Positions 56,001 through 64,000 of a stretch of DNA of 64,000 nt are shown here, in pieces; position 1 is the first letter of the stretch; every line of letters starts with the position of its first letter. Below the pieces are notes generated by a model. The model ran no database searches, was not told where the DNA came from, and worked only from the letters and a program-made list of their open reading frames with translations. Both the position numbers and the translations under genes were made by a program. Source of the DNA: Owenia fusiformis (taxonomy: Eukaryota; Annelida; Polychaeta; Sabellida; Oweniidae); contig CAIIXF020000003.1 of NCBI GenBank assembly GCA_903813345.2, positions 33,410,159-33,474,158 of the forward strand. Direction: 5' to 3'.

Positions 56001-59000
56001 AAGTAAAAAATGTTGAAAAACATTGTGTCAGTTATTTTTTTCATTTCCATGTTTCAATATCTGAACATGTACAATGCCTGAACATGTACAATGCCTGTGC
56101 ATGTACAACATTTATACATGTACAATACCTGAACATATACAATACCTGAACATGTACAATACATGTACAATATCTGTACATGTACAATACCTGAACATGT
56201 ACAATACCTGAACATGTATCATACCTGAATATGTACAATACAATATCCCCACATGTACAATACCTGAATACTGTATACAATTATTTCAGAAAGGTGACAC
56301 TTCAGATAGGGTTGTCGTGGGAGCATTCCTCAGGAGACATATAAACCCAAAGTTCAAACCTGCCCTGCAACAAGAAGAACTACAGTATAAGGTACTTCAT
56401 GAATATCACAATTTGCGAATATAGTCCCTTAAATCCATCACTGACCAGACCCCTTCCTTTTATTCAACGTGTATAATATGTTTCATATTAGAATTATGCA
56501 CTTACAAATATGAAATACAAAATGGCTCATATGCAAGGATTGCTGTAATGTGGTTCAATTGTGCTGGGAATGAATACAGTCATGTCTCAACTCTCAATTA
56601 CTATTACGTTAGTTTGCTTTATTGTGGCACATGGATTGACATTGATACTTTGGGAACAATGTCCAAATATAGACAATTGTGAAAAAACATAATCATTATG
56701 GCTTACCCCCTCCCCTGTTTAATTTAAAAATTTGGGGTTGCCTTCCACTTGGCTTTTTTAAAAATCTCTGTTTCTTGTGTATTACTTTCTACCCTCCCTA
56801 ATGAAACTCCATTCTTCCACATTTAACATTTGGGCAAGTTTCTATTGTAAAAACTATTATGTATAGAGTATTATGTAAAAACTATTACATACTGTACTAT
56901 TGTTTGGAAACAATTATATACAAATTATTATGTTTTCCCCAAGTGTCAAATGCTGGACAATGTGAAGAAAGTGAAGACAGATGGATTTAACAAAAGAAAG
57001 CTTAGAGGTCTGACCTGCAAGGAACGCAAGAAACTCAAATTGTATAAACCTCAAGCTGAAAACCAAAAGTATGTGTAAATTTTTAATATACTTACTACTT
57101 ACCACTACTACTGTATATTTTGAATATAGATACAGGAAGACAGCAAATAGGCTAAGGAGCATTTAAGTGTAGTATTTCAAATATTTTCCCATATCCATTT
57201 TAATGGATAAATAAGGTCACTGGACAGCAAATAAACTGTAATTCAAGTTCATGTATCTTCTTCTAAATTGAATGAACATGTTGTGAAAATATTTTTTTTA
57301 TTATCTCTACTTTATGTTCTTATCTCATCAATGTTAGTATTGTAAAGTTTATGTTAAAGGCACCATGTAAAGTTTAAACTATATTTTCAAACTTTGCATG
57401 GGGCCTTTAAAGGTTAATCGATCATTATATTTCATTATATAATTTCAGATACTCAATGTACATCCAGATGCATGAGATGTGGTTGGACTATATGAGATCT
57501 ATCATCAATGTTAAAAGGTATAATGTGGCAATAGCTAAATGTGATTCATACTTCATATGGCTTGTAGGGTTTTAGTTTTATTTTTCAAATGTTGCCCTCT
57601 GGTTTTCTTAAGATAAATAAGGAATGTTCAGAAGTACAAGGGGCAACCTATGAAAACACCAATTAACACATCGACTGAAGTGCAATTTATATACATGTAT
57701 CTCTAATCTATCTCAGAAATGTACCCTGTTATTTTATCTTATTTATAAAGCATTTGATTTCACAGTTTTTAAAAATAGATATCATTATTATGTCATTATA
57801 TTCTCCACTTTTCATACATGACACAAAAAATAAGAAGACATATTCATGGCAATGCCAGTGACGTCAGAAAAAAGGTTATTTAATGGGCGTATTCAACAGG
57901 CATGCCTTTACTTTTCGTCCAGTGTAAATCTGAAAGTGATGCGAAAAAATCTGATAACTCATGTTCTCCCAAGACATTCTAAATAGTAAGAGAGTGGTGA
58001 ATATAACAGTGAATAATAAAACAAATATTTCATACTATTTTCGGTGAATTCTTTTGATTTTATGTGTGTAATTAGAAACTCCATCTTTTGTTCATATGTT
58101 ACGGCACCAATTGAAATTAATTGTGAAAAACAAAGATTTGCCTAAACCCAAGTAAGGACAGCATATCATAGTATTCTTTAGATTCTCTTGTATTTCTGTT
58201 TACGAGAAACACTGGTTTCATAACTTCATGAAATGAATCATCGCGAAGTTAGTAGGGAATATGTTGAGTATGCTGAATTTTGTTTTCATTTTTGTTTGTA
58301 GGTCACATTCTCATATTTTCCTAAATCCAACTTCTTAGGTTGTCACTTACAGAATATCGTGGTGCCTTGCCTGGCCCTTTGTTAATATTTGGATGGTATA
58401 TCCATGACTTCTTCATATTTTTAATATAAATGCATTAAATATTGTACTTTGCCTAAATGTATTATTTTCAGTTTGAACAATATACCAGTTAAAGCCAACG
58501 ATCATGCAATGTTGAGAGCTGATTATCACGGCTGCCTAGCAACTGTTACTAAGTCTAAATGTCCGTCATATGTAGGCCTAACTGGAATCATCATACAAGA
58601 AACTAAAAACACATTCAAGATCATAACTAAAGATGATAAAATAAAAAGTAAGTATTACTTGCATTGTTTGAGAGTTGCTAAAGACTTGATGTTTGTATTC
58701 ACAGCACTATTCGTTTGAATGCCAATGTGATAATAACACTCTACTATACCTTGCATTTGGTGTTCATGAGCAACCCATTTGGCTTATTAGTAATGATTAT
58801 GTATTTATTTTTATTTGTCTGTTCCTTATTAATGGTTTATCGGTTGAATGTTAGATGTTACTAAGGCACGTTCAAAAATATACTAAACAATACAATTGGA
58901 CAAACAGAGTATCTTATGCATTTCTAGGTGTTTGGTATAGTAGAGTGTAGATGTGGTGCTGATCATTTAAAGAAAGATCTACACTAATGGCCAATTTTCA

Positions 59001-59448
59001 GTGTTCATTGTCCGTAGCAGACTGCAACCGTCTGCATAATGCTTATTTTAGAATAAATGGCTGAGAAATAATTCGGTATATTTGCGGTGAAAACATTCAA
59101 ATTGTAATTAATTTGGTAAATCTGAAATAGAACATTTTTTGCAGATTAGTAAATTTATATTGTTGGAAGAAATTGACCCCATTAAAACTGTACCAGATGC
59201 CCAATTTTGTATAATCTCAGTATATTTTAAAGATTTTGTGCTTATATTGTTTGTAAATGTAAATGTTTCTACATGATATTCATTTATATTTCGTTTCATT
59301 TTTCATTGCAGCTTTACCAAAAGAGAATTGTGTATTCACGTTCATCATTGATGACATCCAGTTTACAATGTATGGAAAACATTTTGCCTTCAGACCTGCT
59401 GATAGGGCAACAAAGAAATTTACATCTAAGCCCACGCTAGATTTCTGA
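53002..59448 (+). CDS. POP4: Ribonuclease P/MRP protein subunit Rpp29 (POP4)
   Basis: Seven exons, 53002-53023, 55779-55840, 56290-56391, 56944-57068, 57449-57517, 58472-58647 and 59312-59448, all GT..AG, join in frame to 230 aa (human about 220). The product is the Rpp29 subunit of nuclear RNase P (tRNA 5' processing) and RNase MRP. The N-terminal part (FLRRHINP) and basic helix (KRKLRGLTCKERKKLKLY) are followed by YSMYIQMHEMWLDYM. The conserved Sm-like barrel then begins: MLRADYHGCLATVTKSKCPS, YVGLTGIIIQETKNTFKIIT, LPKENCVFTFIIDDIQFTMY and FRPADRATKKFTSKPTLDF. Introns 1 and 2 hold a foldback transposon, a MITE and a 17-bp minisatellite; the 3' UTR holds a 47-bp minisatellite before AATAAA at 60544. 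It shares a promoter with PYURF. Confidence 0.96.
53719..54751. mobile_element. 1.03-kb foldback with internal 39-bp minisatellite, POP4 intron 1
   Basis: CATTACGG lies just outside both ends (53711-53718, 54752-54759), an 8-bp target duplication. Inverted arms of about 115 bp follow: CTATCTATTGCAAGACTTAC at 53725 against GTCTTGCAACAGATAG, AGTGTTTTTTAAGTAGCGCA against TGCGCTACTTAAAAAACACT, and GGATCCTGCCATGACC against its inverse. The inside holds ~39-bp direct repeats (TTGCAATACTATATTACATT, GTCACGGTCATGCCAGGCT), about 12 units from 54110 to 54620. The period is divisible by three, which makes a 142-codon frame that is not a gene. Confidence 0.88.
55197..55225. repeat. Perfect 14-bp hairpin
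   Basis: AACAGACCGAATAT, one T, then ATATTCGGTCTGTT: a perfect 29-bp palindrome in POP4 intron 1. A second inverted pair, GTAGGCCCGGGAACAC (55240) and GTGTTCCTGGGCCTAC (55355), follows at once. Confidence 0.8.
55372..55573. mobile_element. 202-bp MITE in POP4 intron 1
   Basis: TGTACACCAAGGAGGATTGG and CCAATCCTCCTTGATGTACA are inverted with one mismatch. The arms extend to about 46 bp (CGATATTCT / AGAATATCG). It lies ~205 bp before POP4 exon 2. Frames on both strands through it are not genes. Confidence 0.75.
56060..56275. repeat. ~17-bp minisatellite in POP4 intron 2
   Basis: About a dozen copies of ACATGTACAATACCTGA and close variants lie just upstream of exon 3 (56290), ending about 15 bp before the acceptor. 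It therefore displaces most of the usual branch-point and polypyrimidine zone. Confidence 0.88.
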
Positions 59449-59535
59449 TGTTTTATATACGTGTAAATATTGGAATTTGTAAAGTTTGAGAATAGTCTAC
59501 GCATGGGATTATTTTCAAGTGATTATTGTGAAAAC

Positions 59536-60290
59536 TTATTTAGGATTATCAAGCCATAAAATTAGATATGGATTATTGTGCAAATACAAACATGGAAGAA
59601 TATCAAGTAAAGTTTACTTGGCTTATTATCCCAGAAATACTGGGGATTATCAAACACAGTTTACTTTGATTATTATGTCAGATATACTTAGGATTATCAA
59701 ACAAAAGTTTACCTGGGTTATTGTGCCCGAAATACTGGGGATTATAAAACAAACTTTACTTGGATTATTATATCAGATATACTGAGGATTATCAAATACA
59801 GTTTACTTGGATTATTGTGCCAGATATACTGGGGATTATCAAACAAAAGTTTACCTGGATTATTGTGCCTGAAATACTGGGGATTATCAAACAAAAGTTT
59901 ACTAGGATTTTTATATCAGATATACTGAGGATTATCAAACAAAAGTTTACTTGGATTATTATACCAGATATGCTGGGGATTATCAAATACAGTTTACTTG
60001 GATTATTATGCCAGATATACTGGGGATTACTAAACACAGTTTACTTGGATTATTATGCCAGATATACTGGGGATTATCAAATACAGTTTACTTAGATTAT
60101 TATGCGAAATATACTGGGGACTATCAAACAAAAGTTTACTTAGATTATTATGCAAGAAATAACGGGAATTATCAAACAAAAGTTTACTTGGATTATTATG
60201 CCAGATAAACTGAGAATTATCAAACACAGTTTAATTGTAACTGTGCCAGAAATTCTGATGATCATCAAAGTTTACTTGAATTATTGTACT
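59536..60290. repeat. 47/48-bp minisatellite in the POP4 3' UTR
   Basis: About 16 direct copies of a unit such as GGATTATCAAACACAGTTTA plus CTTGGATTATTATGCCAGAT plus ATACTGG run from ~90 bp after the stop codon. Two unit types alternate irregularly (AACAAAAGTTTAC and AATACAGTTTAC). Several long but coding-like frames arise on both strands because 48 is a multiple of three. Confidence 0.93.
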
Positions 60291-60543
60291 GAAAGTGTTA
60301 AGGATAATCAAATTAAATTGACTTCAAGTCTTGTATTAATGAATGACGAAATGACAAAAAGCTGGTACTAAAGTTTGATTATTAGATTGTTAATAATCCA
60401 GTACATGTTTTAGAGTATTACATTAACACGATATCAAATGTTACTGTTCAGTAAAGGAAGTAGAAAACCACATAAATTTCATTAAAAATTTTTTAGTGGG
60501 TAATATTATGAAACTTATATTGTAAGTTATTTTGTAAAGAGCA

Positions 60544-60549
60544 AATAAA
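60544..60549 (+). terminator. AATAAA poly(A) signal of POP4
   Basis: Canonical hexamer, about 1.1 kb after the POP4 stop, giving a 3' UTR that contains the whole minisatellite. Downstream is T-rich (GCTTTTGTTGCTTTTT). Confidence 0.6.
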
Positions 60550-60753
60550 ACACATCAAGGAAAGAAGTTAGCTTTTGTTGCTTTTTAATAGTTAAAGGAC
60601 AACTGAAATAGCTTTTCTCAACTTGCAGCTACAAAAATGCGGTTTTCTCCATTGTAAGCCCACCGTAGAGTTCTTGCGATAACCATTATAAAATAAATGT
60701 TAGATAACTGCTAACGGTCATAAATAACGAAATAAAACTAACTGATCATTTAA

Positions 60754-60950
60754 ATTGGCCCCCACGTGATTAGTAACGTCATATACAAAATATAGCTTTG
60801 GTTTATTGGTTCCTTAGTAATCACAACGTCACGGCAACCATAGGATTGTAGTGTAAACAAATAACAAAACATTTTGGCATTATGACGTTATCATCTAATG
60901 GACCAAAACGGGCCACATGGGGACCAGTGAGAGATCACGTGGGGGCCAAT
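60754..60950. mobile_element. 197-bp MITE, ATTGGCCCCCACGTGAT ends
   Basis: ATTGGCCCCCACGTGAT at the left and ATCACGTGGGGGCCAAT at the right form a perfect 17-bp inverted repeat, both with TAACGTCA immediately alongside. No long target duplication is visible. Confidence 0.72.
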
Positions 60951-61406
60951 AACGTCACAACCAATTCGAATATTGCTTATTAAGCAGCTATAACGATCGT
61001 TAGAGTGAAATAGTTTTCACACTACTGATGAGAAAACATGTCAAATTACATTTATCAAAAAATTATATTGATTCCTTTAGGTTAAATATACCATTTCATA
61101 TCTGCTTTAAATGGGTTCAAAAACATGTATTTGACAATTTTTTCAAAAATTTCTCCAAGAGATGCACATTATTATAAAGTAGGGCAATGGATCTAGTAAG
61201 TACTTGTGAAATTAAGAGTGAATTAAATCACATGATTAAATAGACTCAAAATCTTCATCAAAAATGTTCAACACTATGTATTTTGTGTATGGTTGAAAAT
61301 CTAAATGGTGAATTTAAAAAAGAAGATTTTATTTACACATCTTGACATTGTGATAATCTAGCCTAATTTTCATGAAAGATTGTGCCAGACTTTTAGCTCA
61401 TATCAA

Positions 61407-61691
61407 CAGGGGCGTAGCCAGCTTTCAGTCAGGGGGGGGTGCGATCGCCGAAAATTTTTCAGTTTTCGGTCAGGGGGGGTGCGATTTTGCCATAAGCAAC
61501 ACAAAAAATTAAGATTTCTTTTGAATTTTACAAAAATTGATGCAACTTCCTTCAAAATTGAGCTAGAAGCTTCAAATAAAAAGCATTTTAAAGCTCTTTT
61601 CTACCTCTATCCAATGGTCATACTTTCAAAGGTTATGGGTGGGGGGGGGGGTGCGATTGCACCCATCGCACCCCCCCTGGCTACGCCCATG
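61407..61691. mobile_element. 285-bp MITE, CAGGGGCGTAGCCAG ends
   Basis: CAGGGGCGTAGCCAG and CTGGCTACGCCCATG are inverted with one mismatch, followed by G/C tracts and GGTGCGAT / ATCGCACC in both arms. TATCAA flanks both sides (61401-61406, 61692-61697). CAGGG ends are hAT-like. A 122-codon frame through it (61380-61748) is not a gene. Confidence 0.82.
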
Positions 61692-62040
61692 TATCAAGAT
61701 GTTTTAGGTTTACACATAAAACTCCATTATTTGGAATTTTCAAAGTAAACATTTCAAATATAAAAACCTACACATTCAGTTGTAGGTTAAATGCCCCTAT
61801 CATAATTGAAAGATGATTCGGTACCTGTAGCTCTAGAACTGATAGATGTCAATAATTGTTGACATTATTCACAGAGCATTCTACATTCACTGGAGCAAAC
61901 TATTTAGCTTTATTGATTTGTAGGAATGTCAAAATGTATGGATGCCCCTTAAGGATAATTCAATTATTTTGTTTAATCAGAAAGTGAAATAATACATTGT
62001 TGCAATCCAATTACATGAATTAATATTTATTCATAAATTC

Positions 62041-62314
62041 CACAAAAGGAGGCGCTGTAGTTCACCGGAAGTAGGAAGTGAAAATTTTCGAAATCAAGTT
62101 CTGCACAATTTTTGGAGAATATCGTTTAAATCTACTCCTTTGTACACATATAGAGCAACATCATGTAAGTATACAATTCAGGGAAACATTGTGGATTCTA
62201 TGGCATATTCATTGCAATGGAATTTAATAGGAAACGTGAAATAAAATCGTTGCATAATTTTTCAATTATTTTTAGATGAGTTCAACTCCAAGCAGTCTCG
62301 GGGGATTCACGTCT
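62041..62314 (+). promoter_or_regulatory. Possible promoter and first exons of a gene running off the window
   Basis: ACCGGAAGT (62064-62072, ETS site, next to a second GGAAGTG) precedes a possible non-coding exon ending at 62164 with donor GTAAGTAT. A further exon may start at 62276 (acceptor TTTTTAG) with ATG and MSSTPSSLGGFTS, ending at a weak donor GTATAG. No continuation was found in the window, and without splicing the frame stops at once. The protein is not recognised. Confidence 0.35.
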
Positions 62315-63310
62315 GTATAGAAAATTTGTCTTGGTCCTAGGCTGAACACTTAAATATCAATATGTTCCCATTCCAATCTGTCAAATTTCAATGTGTTCCC
62401 ATACCAAACAAAAACCACAGATAATTGGACGTTTTCCATACATGTATCTATAGGTTAGGCATCTTGAATCAGAAACAAACTGGACTCCACCCTGAAATGT
62501 CATTATTCACTGGATGAATTCATAATAAGCACTATCGAAAGGTTTATACTAATATCGCGATCAACTCTTATTATCATTTAGGCCTATCTAATCAAGAATG
62601 GATATATTATATGTTACATTTTGAAACAAACCTGGGGCGACCTTGTGTGAAGTGTATTATAGATGGTAATAATTAGGGTGTTTGTTTACTTGTGTGGGCA
62701 ATATTTTTATAATGTCACTTTCTTCCTAGTCCAATTCAACAATGAAAAACAGACAAATATTTTCAGCTACCTAATTATAGATCTCCTTTATTTATTGTAG
62801 TATAAAAATATAAAATATATAATTTTTTCCTTTAGTATGTAAGACAATACAATAGTATAAAAATACTGTGATCTTTGTAAACTTGAATGTATAAATTGAG
62901 AACTTTATGATTGTGAATGAGGTAGTTGAGTTTATTCACTCACAAAATTTAATACTTATACTGTCCTGAGATTTCCACTTAAAAACGTTACTCTTATGGC
63001 TTACTCAATAATACTTGTGATTGAATATGAGGTATATAAAATATATAATATGATTAAATATGTTCTTTTCTGTAAAGAACAGTGGTCCGTAATGTTTTAA
63101 TTCAGATTTACATAAACAAACTGTAATTGAAAAGTGAAATGAAAAAAATCTAACTGTTCCCGACACAATTAAGGTAAGGAATCACCTTGGGGATAAGTGA
63201 CGGCTAATTAAAGCAAGCACTTAGGAATTTCTGGAAAGTTAATTTCATCGGCCAATCAAGGCAAGTGAATTTATTGGGGTAAATTTTTGACTAGAATGTA
63301 TACTATGGTA
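62315..63310. other. A/T-rich DNA, nothing recognised
   Basis: No open frame or repeat of note. If the candidate first exon at 62276 is real, this is its intron. Confidence 0.4.
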
Positions 63311-63426
63311 TTTGGCACATCTACACACTTTTGGCTGTGTACACCTGATTATAATTAAGGTTATATATTATGTAATATAAAAGTTTGGCACAACTCCACA
63401 CTTTCGGCTGTGTACACCTAGTTATA
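63311..63426. repeat. Two direct copies of a ~43-bp segment
   Basis: TTGGCACA(T/A)CT(A/C)CACACTTT(T/C)GGCTGTGTACACCT is present at 63311 and 63384, 73 bp apart. The rest of the window to 64000 shows nothing further; an AAGATGGCGGC YY1-like motif at 63519 opens only a six-codon frame. Confidence 0.7.
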
Positions 63427-64000
63427 GTGTGCTGTATAATATGTGTTATGAAAGATATAAGTTCTTCAAGAGTATTATACTGTCATCATTTCATGTTTCA
63501 AACAAATACAAAGCAAGATGGCGGCAGAACTAATATGAAGTTTTATGGCAAAGTCTCCAGAATAAATTGAAGACAAAGTTTTTTGGCATAAAGTTGGTTA
63601 AAGTTTTAGATTTTAGGCTCAAATTGCAGAGAGAAATGTTCTAAAAGTCAAAATGGGTTCCCTCAGAATAAGTTAAAAGAAGAATGGAAGGAATATTGGA
63701 GTAAAGGTTTGGGAAAGGAATTTAGGGCGTTAACCTACCAGAATGTAGGTCACTGTTTCTGGATTTCTTGTTTTCCTCCAATAAACCAAAGAATAGCAGG
63801 CTTTGTTTTACATAATTACCTTCTGTGCTTCCATAAGGATTCCCTTTCCCTATTTCCTTGGAATTAAATCCAAAATTAGACTTGGAAAGTGTTTAAATAT
63901 AAATTGTAATATCAGCAATAACTTTAGGGCGTTTTCTCAACCAATCCAAGATAGCAATGATTAATTGCTTTTCCATGACAGACCACTGTGTACATATAGT

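Noticed and set aside
59486-60208. Overlapping repetitive frames on both strands rich in Ile, Tyr and Lys
   Set aside because: Produced by the 47/48-bp minisatellite in the POP4 3' UTR; frames exist on both strands, as expected for a repeat.
61380-61748. 122-codon plus-strand frame
   Set aside because: Runs through a MITE with GGGGCGTAGCC termini and G/C homopolymers; not a plausible protein.
63511-63540. YY1-like AAGATGGCGGC as a second gene start near the right edge
   Set aside because: The ATG opens only six codons and no donor follows before the stop.
1-64000. CRISPR arrays, bacterial operons or phage modules
   Set aside because: The tandem repeats have no unique spacers of constant length, and genes are spliced and eukaryotic; the minisatellites are ordinary eukaryotic repeats.

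Overview
This is an A+T-rich animal genomic window. Genes have spliceosomal introns with GT..AG ends, AATAAA poly(A) signals and ETS/YY1-like promoter motifs, separated by dense non-coding DNA full of small inverted-repeat transposons. Gene content (SLC22 transporters, a core-2-type GlcNAc transferase, PIG-T, PREY, the RNase P/MRP protein Rpp29/POP4) and intron density fit an invertebrate metazoan. The many GGGGCGTAGCC-type MITEs and ACATGTACA-type repeats suggest a marine invertebrate, but I cannot name the phylum from sequence alone.

Layout. (1) 1-19.5 kb: three tandem, same-strand, single-exon SLC22/organic-cation-transporter-like genes (3395-5077, 11885-13582, 17739-19427), with shared upstream sequence and near-identical coding blocks that suggest recent duplication plus gene conversion. 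The spacers hold a minisatellite split by a TTAA-flanked MITE, a TA-flanked MITE whose empty site survives in a paralogous copy, a decayed transposase gene, a 408-bp foldback, a ~155-bp tandem repeat and a 5'-truncated LINE with a 12-bp target-site duplication. The third transporter has lost the family C-terminus and ends inside a tRNA-derived SINE. (2) 19.5-23.2 kb: the first three coding exons of a PhyH-type dioxygenase on the minus strand, with no visible remainder, plus several MITEs. (3) 23.7-25.8 kb: a complete three-exon GT14 (GCNT-like) glycosyltransferase of 495 aa. (4) 28.9-41.0 kb, minus: complete ten-exon PIGT (592 aa). Its penultimate intron carries a 5.3-kb giant foldback element starting 27 bp past the splice donor. 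(5) 43.7-45.2 kb: a two-exon gene for an unrecognised 125-aa single-pass membrane protein. (6) 47.0-52.8 kb, minus: PREY (PYURF) in three exons. It is head-to-head with POP4 (53.0-59.4 kb, plus, seven exons, 230 aa) across a 152-bp shared promoter with an ETS site. A 47-bp minisatellite fills the POP4 3' UTR. (7) 60.6-64 kb: MITEs and a possible new promoter/first exon on the plus strand.

Functional links. PIGT (GPI transamidase subunit) lies about 6 kb from PREY, whose human mRNA also encodes the GPI-GlcNAc transferase subunit PIG-Y; here no PIG-Y reading frame follows PREY. The other genes are unrelated housekeeping or transport/secretory functions. I found no unmistakable novel molecular system. 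The most unusual items are the giant PIGT-intron foldback, the foldback with its own internal minisatellite in POP4 intron 1, the TE-altered tail of SLC22 copy 3, and the several self-dating TE insertions with empty sites visible in the same window.
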